A stretch of 64,000 nucleotides of DNA from contig NC_077245.1 in the NCBI RefSeq assembly GCF_947179165.1, forward strand, positions 39,611,286 through 39,675,285, given 5' to 3'. This document shows, piece by piece, positions 13,201 to 24,049 of this stretch; the first letter of the stretch is position 1, and every line of letters starts with the position of its first letter. Below the pieces are notes generated by a model. The model made no database searches and had not been told where the DNA came from. It saw only the letters and a program-made list of their open reading frames with translations. The translations under genes and the position numbers were made by a program. Origin of the DNA: Solanum dulcamara. Taxonomy: Eukaryota; Streptophyta; Magnoliopsida; Solanales; Solanaceae.

Positions 13201-16200
13201 CGGGCAGCATCTCCCCTATAATGTGCCCTATCCGAATTTCCAATTATACTCCTAATAGCTACAGCCAACCAACAAAAATAACCTTCAGCATATATATATA
13301 CAATTCACATCAATCTTATACCACATAAACTCCAAACGACTCCCTCGAAACCACGATACCAAAATAAGGTTTCTAGTTTCCGTTTTGCAAAACCTTTAAC
13401 CGTACGAAGCGGAGGACCATGTGGCTGCACCCAGCAGCTCCCACACCTCTTTTAGAATACCTTTAGTACCTGAAACACACCATAACACACCTGCAACATC
13501 CCCCACACGCACAACGCCTCATTTTGACTACAATTTAACTATAGCGATTCCAATATGGTTTATTTCGGACGTCAAGCATATTTATCATATTTTCACATTT
13601 CTAGCCACTTACACAACGTAAAATACCCTCTATAACAACACCATAAACTCCAATTTAAGAGTAAAGGCCTTACCTTACGTTAAACTTGTCAAACTCGCCA
13701 AAACTATCAAAATGTGAAATCTGGACAGCCCACCATCTTATATTGTCGCTTCGTTTCGGAGGGGTAATTGAGGGAAACAGGATTTTTGGCCTCAATGAAA
13801 GTTATATACATGTGTATCAAGGTTGCAAAAAATGTTGAATTACCCCTACATCAATTTTGTACGAAAATATATGCCCAAAATACTCACAGCTGTCCGTGTA
13901 GGATTTCCAAAACAAAATCTGGGCAGCACCTCCCCCATACTTCATCACCCTTTTTCGAGTAGATAAAAGCAAAACTGGGTTTTAGAGGCTAACTGAAAGT
14001 TGTATCCCTATGAAATATCTTTCCAAAACATCTTGAATTAATCAAAAAGAAGCCTTACACAAGGAGTTGTAATCGTATTACCAACGTAGTGTTTCTCCAA
14101 ACCATGGCTGCCTTTGCTTTCTTCTCCACATTTTTCTCTCTATTTTTGTTCATGTTTTTGGCTAAAAATGACTTAATAGTCATCCATACATAGATATATA
14201 TCTTTTTGGAGAGTGAAACATGTCATCCCCTAAGGGTGACACGTGTCACACCCTTAGGCAGCTACCTCAATTATGCAACCAATCTATGGTTTCCACGTGG
14301 CAGGTGGGGTCCACCCCATTGTGTGTCACCTGCTGCCATGTGTCACTTTCATGTGATGCCATGTGTACCTATCACGTGCTTCCATGTGTCAAGTAGGTGA
14401 GTCACCTACTTGCTTCAAGTAGGTGTGTGGTTTCCTTATTTCTCTTCCGTGGGTTCGTAATTTCGTCGCACTTTAAGAGCCTATGTATTCCTTGCTACTT
14501 AGTCTCAACACGCACTCTAGTAGCTTAAGTATGTAAGACCTCCAAGTTGGTAGTTTACGCGAGTTAATTGAGTCCTATGACTCATTTCTAGGCCTCCAAC
14601 TCGTTTCGAATTTTTATAACCTTATTTCCAATCTTCCGTATTATGAAGCATTTTGTTCTCCTTTCCTTGGAGTTATTTGATAGCATTATAAACTATCCGA
14701 CTCACATAACGACTTTTAAGAAACTTAAGAGCCTTCCCAGAAACTTGAGAAGCTTAAGAAGCATTCTAAGGTACCAAAGTACGGGGTGTAACAAGTATTT
14801 TAACCTAGATTAACAAGTCAAGAAGTATGGTTAAGCTACGGAAAGGTTTGAAAATGCACTCCAACGTTAGCAGCTCATTTCTAGAAATATTAGGCGACAT
14901 TACACTTATATTCAAATCAACTACATAACAACCAAGTCAACATCCACAACCACACGTTTAAGTTCTCTATCAAAGTTAGCCAAGGAAAGATTCAAGAATG
15001 TTCCAAAATAGCCCGCACACTATTCCGAATCAGGCCACATATTATAATGTTTCATAATCTTTAACATAACGACTACGACGTAATTAAGTTACTCTTAATA
15101 ATTTGCAGCCACAACACTTCATCGGATGACCTTATAATAGTCCAACAATTACAACAACATAAGAGCCTTAATTATAACTTTAAATATCAAATTCCTTCAC
15201 TTTCATCATACAACCAATGACAACAACAACAACCACAATATTAATCGAAATTAATCTATCATTTTTAGATTAGAAAAGCCCCAACATGGACCAAATGGGA
15301 ATTTAACATTAACATATACAATCCCTTCACTTTTAATAAATAATCCATAACAATAATAGAAACAACAACAATCAACCCAATCTAATCTATGCAACTCCAA
15401 TTCTGTCCATTTCAACACCAACACTAATCACAGAGTTTTCTCACTTACAATTCCATTTAATTCCTTCATCCTCATTACATAATCCATAAAAACAAAAACA
15501 AAAATTTTAATTAAAATTGATTCACCATTTCTAAATAAAACAGCCCCTACACAGCTTCAACAACATTCCAGTGACAACATACATAATTTCAAACCTTCAT
15601 TCACATTTAAACATTCACAACACGTCTAAAACCTTACTAAAATGTGTAAAAATATGATCAAACCTTACCTTAACAAGTTGGCTCCTTCAGTTGGCTGAAA
15701 CTTGACAACTTTAATTTATTCAATCTTGCTGCCCCTAGGATCAATCCCACATTTCTATGGACTTTCTAAAGGGTTGAATTACCTTAGGGATTTAATGGTG
15801 AAAAGAAGAGGAAGGCTGGCCATGCTTGGTGGAGCTGCCATAGCTGTCGTTACTCTCTCTCTTTTCTTCTTTACTTGAGGAATTTGAGAGCCACTTTCTC
15901 TCTAAGTCTAAGTTGAAGAAGAATGGGATAAAATAAGCTCCCTAATCATTAAGATAGATATATATATATTGCCCATGTGGTTGATATGTGTCCATGTGTT
16001 GTCCATGTGGTTGACATGTGTCCATTGTGGACATGTGTCCCTCCAAAAGACACATACCAATCAGCTCTTGTCACGTGCCTTAGTGGGGCCCATTTAGTGG
16101 TCTCATTAGCTTAATTAATCTCTATTAATCCTTAATCCCCACTTAATAATCTAGACCAAATAAAATTTATAACCAATTTATATATTAATTAAAATCGGGA

Positions 16201-16717
16201 ATAAAACTCTCTATCTCGCATCCCAAAATAATCTTATGCATTGCTTTAAGAATGTAGGTGCATCACCTCCTTAATTCCTGCCACAAGTTTGTAAGTAGCT
16301 ACATCACCGACTTGCCTTTTTTTATTTAAATGCAGTTCACACATTCTAAGTAGGTGCATCACCTAGTTGTTCTTTTTAGTAGGTTAGCAATTAGTCTTAC
16401 CTTAAGAACCTGTGTGATCCTCTCTACTTAAGCTAGACGAGTACTCAAGTAGCCTAATTATGTAAGACATCCAAACTGTAGCTTAAGCAATTAGGTCAAT
16501 TATTGTGAAAAATTATTTGGCCTCGAACCCCTTTCAAATCCTTCCAAACCTATCACAAACCATCACTACTTTACATAGAACTAGTCTCTGCAAGATGTGG
16601 GGCGTTACATCCTCCATTCCTTAGGATCCTTTGATAACGTCATGGATAACATAGATCTCATGGTAGCTTTAGAGAAGCTTAAAAATGTTTCAATATACAA
16701 AAGTACGGGATATAACA
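10286..16717 (-). repeat. 5' LTR of G2 (interrupted by a solo LTR)
   Basis: Starts TGTCATAGCC and ends GGATATAACA on the plus strand. Without the nested 3207-bp insertion and its 5-bp duplication it is about 3220 bp, and it aligns with 2699-5100 apart from an extra ~814 bp. The pieces are 10286-11586 and 14799-16717. It contains AT-rich spacers and no genes. Confidence 0.9.
11587..14793 (-). mobile_element. solo LTR (3.2 kb) nested in the 5' LTR of G2
   Basis: Begins TATCACAACCCAACCCC (decayed TGTCAC...) and ends GGGGTGTAACA. AGTAT at 11582-11586 and 14794-14798 is the 5-bp target duplication, and the flanks join to restore the sequence found uninterrupted at 3990 in the other G2 LTR. It has no gag-pol, so it is a solo LTR left by LTR-LTR recombination. 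The ends are those of a gypsy family related to G2 but distinct from it. Orientation is inferred from LTR-end similarity to the minus-strand elements. Plus-strand ORFs inside it have no recognisable domain. Confidence 0.88.
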
Positions 16718-17496
16718 TGAAAATACTCATAATCCGTATTATGAATCCTAGAGATCAATGTAGAAAAATTCATAGAAAAACTCTTCAATTTTATGCAATA
16801 AGCATCAATTTATATTAAAATAGATTCATAATCATAATTAGAATTATAATTCGTACAATTGGAATGAAGATCATAAAACCATAAAATGCATACTTTAATT
16901 GATTGAAAAAGTAGGGAATTTCTTGGGTTCCAGGGGTGAAAGTACCCTAGGATCAAATACTCACATACATTGTATGAGAAGACCAAATAATTTTGACGAA
17001 TTTGTGAGTTTTGATGGAGAGCTTGAGAGAATTTCTTGGAGGTCTTCAATGGAGTCCTTGAGATCTTTTGTAGAGAGAAATATTTAAATAGGTGAATTGT
17101 AGAAAAATAAATGAAATTAGAGGTTTAGGATAGTGTATAGAGATGAATTAGGTCCTAAAAATGTACAAGTTCATCCACTAAGAATTAGGTAAATGTCTAA
17201 AGTGTCCCCACATTAAAATTGAATTCGTAAAGAAAATTACACCAAAGTCTGCGACATGGATGTGCTCTTGGAAAGGCCAATATTGAGCAAATGAAATTTT
17301 GGCCAGATTTTAACTTGGGCAAAAATTACACTGAGTGGGATCAATGTGGACCTATCCTGCACCTCATTGTTTTTTGTGCAATTTCTTGAAAAGTTTATCT
17401 CTTGATATACATGTCCTAAAAATCCACCGAGACCATTTTTTGAATGGTTAACCTTCATATATCATATTTCAACCCTCAAATGCTTGGGGTATCACA
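16718..17496 (-). repeat. 5' LTR of G1, portion B
   Basis: Continuation of the G1 LTR after the G2 insertion, starting with the second TGAAA copy. It resembles the 25460-25640 part of the G3 LTR in layout ('ttcttgggttccaggggtgaaag' against 'ttcttgggattccatgggttaaag'). The outer end is placed at ATCACA, 17496, as the likeliest CA terminus. This end is not confirmed because the partner LTR is outside the window. Confidence 0.55.
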
Positions 17497-18296
17497 CCCA
17501 TTGTGTTTATGTTGTACATAAAATTCTTCTATAATGGAATGGTGATGTCATTCATAAGGGCAGAATCGACATTTTGTGAATCTTTACTCTTTGAGGGAAA
17601 TTTTGCAAAAGAGTCATCGTGTCTTATTTGTATGGATTGATTTGAGTGATTTTAACTTTTGGTGAGATTAAAATTGTGAATCAGTGTTCTTAAACTTTGT
17701 TTGTAAAAGTTTGCAGTACTTGGTTGTGTGTTCTTGATTCTCGATGATAGATGGATTAATGCCTTTCTTAAAGAAAATCATAAAAATATGTAGATCGTTG
17801 CCTTGTTAGTCCTTTGAGAAAGTCTGAGTACCCATTGGAGTTGATTTTTAAATTTGTTGAGATGAAATTGGATAATTATCTAGTTGAAGAAGGTGACTGT
17901 GAAGAACCTGCACTTTACAATGGTTGCCATGCACTTTGCAGGTGCAACGCTAGTCTAACAAAGGAATTTAGGTTCCTCAATTTTTGATCTCCACTAACGA
18001 AACTCCCATGCAATGTCAATGTATTTAATATGTTTCCAGCTTTCTGATTTAAAGTTGTGTTTGAGTCAGTGGCTTACAATTATGCATGTGTGAGCCTCCG
18101 GAAAAACGTCAGTCGAATTTGAGCTTTGAATGTCTATATTCTTTCCACCTCTATATTTTTCACTTCTTTTAACTAACTTCTTATAGGTTAACTTACATCT
18201 TGACATAGCATCATATTGTTCCATTACTTCCTCTAATAGCCGATACATCTTACACGGTATCAATACACACCATTTGTGTTTTGTAACACTAAAAAT
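17497..18296 (+). other. non-coding stretch upstream of the Transposase_32 pseudogene
   Basis: AT-rich sequence without a long frame or recognised motif. It may be the decayed 5' portion of the Athila-like ORF or UTR. The border with the G1 LTR is placed at about 17496 only by inference. Confidence 0.4.
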
Positions 18297-19282
18297 GGAG
18301 CAATACTATACGCATTTCCTAACTGAACGCCAGTTCACCAAAGAAGCTATCTTGGATGAGGAATAATTTGAGAAGGATCTATCCAACACATGCAAACAAG
18401 CAAGGAACATTATTGGGGGAACTTATTCAATCTCCCAGACTCCTTCCTCCCTGAGATGGTGTGGGATTTTTATGTATCATATTAAACCCGACGGAACTAT
18501 CAAGACAAACAAACAGGAACCCCATCGGCGAAGTCGGTGTTAGTAAGAGGAAAGGAAGTTGCAATAACATTAGAAAATCTTTTCTCATTTTGATTTCCTA
18601 ACCTTCCAATACGAGAAGTTGATCCTACCTATATGAAGCCTCCAATGCATGATTGTTATTCGCCGATAGCCAAAACCATTGCAGAAGGAAATCTAAATTG
18701 GGCAACCACTAGAGGCCAGATTCACCGATAAGACTTCCTTACAGAGGAAAAGGTTTGGTTTGACTTCATCAAAAAGAATCTAATTCCATTACGAGATGCA
18801 CTCCATGTTTCATAGGAAGCGCCCTCATGGTAGCACATATTATGACAGGACAAGAAATCTTAGAGCACAAAATTATGACAAAACAAATATAGAGGGAAGC
18901 CCTACAATTCGAAGGAGCTCTGCCATATCCAATGACCATAACATGTTTATGCATTGATACAGGTTACACTTACATACGGGGAATAGATAAGTGTTTGTGG
19001 TCTATCCCCTTGATATCTATGATTCATAACCATGAGGATTATGCACCTCATAGAGATGAGAGGCAAACCAATATAAGTCATGATATCGTACAAATAGTTG
19101 CTCAAGTGGAAAGAATGAACCTTAGAATTGGACCATTAGAAATCAAAGTCTCAGATAAGAAAATAGAGTTTCACAAGATGAATGGAAGTAGACCGGAGGA
19201 GGAAGATGAATTGATTGAGTGGGTAGGAACCAATAAAGAAGCATGGTTGCAGCAAGATGCTTCTACTTTTCAATTCCAATGA
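18297..19282 (+). pseudogene. plant 'Transposase_32'-type retroelement protein, copy 1
   Basis: Decayed ORF of the large plant family annotated as putative plant transposon protein. Fragments in order are MEQYYTHFLTERQFTKEAIL, LPEMVWDFYVSY, TGTPSAKSVLVRGKEVAITL, IREVDPTYMKPPMHDCYSPI, NWATTRGQIHR, DFLTEEKVWFDFIKKNLIP, IMTGQEILEHKIMTKQI. They are split by stops and at least two frame changes. The C-terminal part is open at 18932-19282 and includes an Asp/Glu-rich stretch (GSRPEEEDELIEWVGTNKEA). The biochemical role of this family is not established; in related elements it lies in gag-like or env-like position. A second copy is at 31742-32627. Family assignment is from motif memory, not a search. 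Confidence 0.65.
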
Positions 19283-20949
19283 AGCATGGCTACTTCCGCC
19301 TCCCAAATACTTCACATAAAAAAATTGGGGACAATGCTAGTGTAAGTGTGGGGGTGCATGGAAATTTTGGAAAACATTAAGTAATTGCTAGTTTGTCGAA
19401 CATTCCTATAATAGGTTATTTTGTTGCATTAGTCATTTTTATTCTTTGTTATTTTGGTTTTGTGCCACAATCGACTTAACACTCATGTGAATATATTTTG
19501 TGGTTTTGATTAGCCGAGTCTATTATATGGCTTCCAATTATTTTATCACTCGTGCTTGATTTGTGTTTAGTGCCTTTCTATAGGCCATGTTCTCACAATG
19601 AAGTTATGGTACATGATACAAAAATAATCTCGATAAATAATAGAGAGTCAAATAAACTCCAAGGGTTTATCTTATACTGAGGTTCTTTTTCCAAGAGCAA
19701 AATTTTTTTTTTTTTTATCTTCTTGAGTCTTTTTTGTATTGAACCGGGTTTCTATATTCCAATGATAGATTGTCGGATGATTTTCTTATGGAAAATATTA
19801 AGTTTTAGTATTTAATTGAGTCTTTTGTCGCACCTCTTACATGAGGGATCTCCAAAAAAAGTGTGATTGGCAAAGGTAAAACTTCTCAAATGATTTTTCA
19901 TGGGAAAAAATGAAATAAAAGACAATCTCTTTTCATGGTTCATATATTTTTATTTGGTTTCATGATTTAGGTGTGAGGGTGTCCTTGTTGTAGTTTATCA
20001 AAAGTCATGTGATCAATTGATTATGAGAAAAGCTTGTGAATTTGTTGGATTGAAATGTCTTGTGCGTAAAGGATTTGATTCATTCTTGCTTATATGCGTT
20101 GTCTAGAACTTTCCCCAAAATGTAAGGCGAAATTCTAGATTTGACATAGCTTGAAAAAGGAATGAAGGCCATTTTTGATTAAGCCACTCTATCCCAAAAT
20201 TTTCCTTCTAAATGACATAATCCTAGTCAGCCCTTTTGATCCTGAATTGAATTTTGGCCACCGTGTTTCATATGTGGAACCAATATAACTCTTTATCTGA
20301 AAACCTTCATTCCTACTCATATGGTTAAATTTGTGAAATAAGCTAAAAGCCTATATTTGAGGGAGAAGCACCACAAAGATGAATGGTGAAAAGTGTAGAC
20401 CAAAGCCTAAGTTTGGGGGTATGCAACAAACGAGAAACAAAGAGATTGAGCTAAAAGTAGAAAAGAACCATAATCTTCGCAAAGAAATATTACCGAAAAA
20501 AGAAATGAAGAATTGAAAGAGAAAACCAAAAATTAATGGGTGCCAGCTCAATGTATGCACATACCTCAAGTGGAAAGAAAAAGGGAAATTAAAGTTATTG
20601 ATCATCAAAGAAAAGGAGAAATAAGATGTATGTCAAAGCCAATAATGTGAACAGATGCTCTAAATGAGAAATGAAAACATTAGGGGGGCATTTTAGTCAC
20701 TCGACCAAATGATACCCCACCTTTTTCCCAAAGCCTAAGTTGATCTCACAAGTCCTTAGAGATTTTAAACCTTCTCAATCTACATTAGTGATGATTTACA
20801 TAGAAGGCAAGCCTACGGGTCAATATGTGTATGCTTGAATTCATTTGTGAGTGTGAGCATTGCCTTGAATCATTTAGTATCTCTTGAATTTATATTCATA
20901 ATTTTTAGTGGGATTCTCTCTTATGTGAGTGGCATTGTAGCCTTCATAT
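19283..20949 (+). other. internal non-coding region of Athila-like copy 1
   Basis: Begins with 'attggggacaatgctagtg' and 'aagtgtgggggtg', a purine-rich phrase typical of this element type after the last ORF. It contains a T run at 19706-19717. Parallel sequence is present in copy 2 (36718-37470), and part in copy 3 (44009-44400). No coding signal. Confidence 0.6.
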
Positions 20950-20954
20950 GTATA

Positions 20955-23016
20955 TGAAAGACCCCAAAAGTTGGAAAGCTGGAAAATAGAGTTCAAAAGA
21001 AGTTTCATAGAAAACTAAAACGTTTTGGCACCAGGTGGACTTCACGAAGCTCTTCACATGTCATGGAGGGGACCACGGGCCGTGTAAAGGTAACATGGTC
21101 CAGCATTAGATGTTTGGGAAAATGGGTGCAAGTCCACAACAGGGTTCATGGCTCGTGGTGGACTGCACGAACCGTAGACCCATCCATGAATAAGATGGAG
21201 AGAACCACAAGACGTGGTGGTATCAATGGAAGTACACTTATCCAAGTCCAAGTTCCCCTATAGTTCATGACCATCACCACGAATTGTGGTGAGCTTCGCG
21301 GGTCGTGGTGACCTACCATCTAGGTGCCCTCATCCAGTTAAGTTAAGGGGTATTTTGGTATTTTCCCTATTAGTTTATTAATGTATATGGACATTTTTTA
21401 GGGATTTATTCTATCCTATTAACTACCCTAAGCCCTCATAAATCCCTCATTCACTTCCTAACATACTAAACACAAAATCTTCTCTCAAAGGTCTTTTTCT
21501 TCCTCAAGCAAATTTCAGGGGTTTTATGCTCAAGTCTCCAAATCAAGTGCAATTTAGGGCTTCTTAAGTCTAAGGTCTATAGGAATTCAACCATGGATTC
21601 TTTCATCCATGGAATCCCAAGGTTTTACTTTAATTCTCGTCATGAATTCTCTTTCTAAGCCCTAATTTTTATGGAATTGCATTGGGTCATCTCAATTATG
21701 GTTTGTTTCATTACTATTGATCTAATTATGTACAATTCACATTACATTACATGATTTCAAGTTGACTTTCATGGAACCATGCCATATACTATTTTCAAGT
21801 ATGATTTTAAGGATTTATGATCATGATTTATAAAGAATTTATATGAATGATTATCAAGGCTTATGAATGACTCTTGAAAATTAATGAATGGTTATGAATT
21901 AAGATTTCAATGATGTTTCAAGCAAAGTATAAAGATTCTGATGGGTTTTTCGCACACACTCATGTTAAAGAGGTGAAAGGCATTTCTTATCGACTCATGG
22001 ATTCCTATGAATCAATAATGTTAATGAGCTGCTCTTATGATTATATTATAATGAGGATTGATATCTATAATTGTCTTTACTATTGATGTTAATGACTATG
22101 GTTTATGACATTCTGTTGGGATAATGACTAAGCAGTGTAAGGACTTTAAGGTGAGGTTTGGTGTGGAAGCTAAAGTAGTTTCCCAAGGGAATCCTAGAAG
22201 CAACCTTTAGTCCCTAACTACGTTGCCCGCAGAGGCTTGCCAATATGGCCTAGCTAGTGGATCCACAAATATCTCAATGTTAAAGAAAGGTTATCACGGA
22301 GTCTACCTTGGCAAATTAGCCTCTCTCTTCTCAATGTGGGAGTTACATCGGATTTTATGTTATAACTTGCATAGTCTTATATGTCGGTTAAATATCTAAT
22401 CCCACATTAAGATATATGAAAAGGTATAAGTTATCATGATGATGTTTTGATGCGTTCACCATATGATTGTGATAATTAAATTTTTTCAAGGTTTTACTCA
22501 AGGTTTAAGATATTGGTCATTGCATCCCATGTTTATATTGTTCATGTCCCCTTATCATTGTTCATGCATACTTCTCACATACTTAGTGTATTCCATGTAG
22601 TAACGCATATATTTTGTCTGCATTATATCATAATGTAGGATTCGACGATGATCATGAACCTCCTACTCATGGCTAGAGTTGAGCTTACTTACTCATATTA
22701 TTAGTGAGTCCTCATGATTTGAGAATGAGACATTATATTTTCATTGTTTCTTATGACTTTTATCTTTTTTATTGGGTGAGATAGGTGCTTCTCTTATGTG
22801 CCCATCTAGAGTAGTAGAGGCATGTTAGATGTTCATGGAGTCTATGCTATCTTTTTATGTGAGTAGAGACTTTATTCCGTATTTAGGATATCTCTTACTA
22901 TGTTCTTGTCTATTTACCTTATGTATTCTCATGTATGATATGCTAAGAGGCTTGGTTAGGGTCCTACGAGATTCCAATCGTTGTGTCGCACTTAGGTGCT
23001 AGCTTGGGTCGTGGTA
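20955..23016 (+). mobile_element. solo LTR of the G3/G4 family in Athila-like copy 1
   Basis: Starts TGAAAGACCCC and ends GGGTCGTGGTA. Its start is the reverse complement of the right end of the G3 LTR (near 26270-26339) and its end matches the G3 LTR left end, so it is the same family in the opposite direction. Length 2062 bp against 2290 bp for the G3 LTR. Flanks GTATA (20950-20954) and GAATA (23017-23021) are a 5-bp duplication with one change. Athila-like copy 3 holds the empty site at about 44400 (TATATGAATAGTGAC), which fixes the borders. No internal region. Confidence 0.88.
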
Positions 23017-23021
23017 GAATA

Positions 23022-23380
23022 GTGATTTCTTAATTTTAGTTGAGTTGCATGAATGTGATAAGTTCGCGTGAATATTTAGGAAAACCAAGAAGGTTGAATC
23101 CATTGACTTGACATGTCTTGAACTTGTGCTTGAAGAAAAGGTCATCCCAAAATAGTGCTTTAAAAGAGTTTTCTTTAACCTATGCCTAACGAATAGCGGT
23201 GGAACCAACCATGAGTGGTGCATGTCTTAGAATCTTTTTGTTTAAGTCTTTTACTTTTATTTATTTGTTTTAAGTCAAGTATGTGGTTTTGAAAATCTTA
23301 TCTTGGGTAAAGCTTAGCTCGAATCCTATGTGTAGTGAGTGTTTTTCTTGAGGACAAGCACTAGTTCAAGTTTGTGGGTT
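23022..23380 (+). other. 3' internal region and polypurine tract of Athila-like copy 1
   Basis: Non-coding sequence matching 44405-44770 of copy 3. It ends in 'aagtttgtgggtt' directly before the LTR TGATGAG, a purine-rich tract at PPT position. Confidence 0.6.
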
Positions 23381-24049
23381 TGATGAGTCGGTATTTTACA
23401 ACCTCATTAGACTCAAATTCTTGAGTTATTGCCTTGTTTTAGTGCTAATTGAAGGTGTTTTACGCCCTAGTTCTCTTAAGTTCAGGCATTTCTTAGAAAA
23501 AGCAAGTTTGAATAATTTGGATCTAAAAATCAGTGAAGCACACCGGCGAAGGAACTGGCGCCTCACATAAGCTGACAGGCATCTCACCAGCTAAATGTCG
23601 GATGAACTGGAGCAAACTTTATTGGTTTCCACGCTACAATTGGCGCCACATAATGATTGATCATCATTTTATTGATCGTAGTGCAAAAGCTCCTAAAAGC
23701 ACTAAAGGTCAAAGTGAGACATCGACTGGCATCTCACTATGGCCGATCCGTTATTTTCTTATCTAGCGCAGGTCTCGATGCGGAAGTTGAAGGAACAAAA
23801 ATGCATTTATGAAAATTACTACTTCTTTTGAAAAGTTTGAAGGAACAAAATAGGGATGTATGTAATTATGTACCAATACTCTCATTATTGTCATTATGCA
23901 ACTTTAGGTAGGGAGAATAGTGTAGAGAGAACTTCTCCAGTAAGAAATAGAACCTTCTTCTTCATACTCAAGAATTCATCGCTTAGGAAGAAAGAAACCT
24001 TTAATATTGTATACTCCAAGGCTTGGATTCAGATTTTCTTCATCATTTT
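23381..24049 (+). repeat. 3' LTR of Athila-like copy 1, truncated by G3
   Basis: LTR starts TGATGAGTCGGTATTTTAC and matches the LTR of copy 3 (44771 and 49195 onward). After 'cttcatcatttt' the sequence passes straight into the G3 LTR. In copies 2 and 3 the same phrase continues into 'agtttggaatgaag' or 'atcttagaatgaag', so G3 interrupted this LTR. The remaining LTR half is not found on the far side of G3. Confidence 0.75.

Larger units (their letters stand above)
2699..16717 (-). mobile_element. Ty3/gypsy retrotransposon G2, complete ends, nested in G1
   Basis: Minus-strand element with both LTRs (2699-5100 and 10286-16717), TG...CA termini, PPT beside the 3' LTR, PBS beside the 5' LTR and an internal region of about 5.2 kb coding gag, protease, RT, RNase H and integrase. 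TGAAA flanks both ends. The 5' LTR carries a 3.2-kb solo LTR. Domain order PR-RT-RH-IN identifies Ty3/gypsy, and the C-terminal motif around 5302-5400 suggests a chromodomain-type clade. All coding parts carry stops or shifts. Confidence 0.92.
17497..24049 (+). mobile_element. Athila-like LTR element, copy 1 (Transposase_32 carrier)
   Basis: Plus-strand element fragment with a decayed ORF (18297-19282), about 2 kb of internal non-coding sequence, a purine-rich tract and the start of a 3' LTR (23381, TGATGAGTCGGTATTTTAC...). It is interrupted by a solo LTR (20955-23016) and cut at 24050 by G3. The non-coding stretch between ORF and 3' LTR is an Athila-like trait. No reverse transcriptase or integrase is seen, so the element may be non-autonomous or 5'-truncated. 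Confidence 0.65.
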
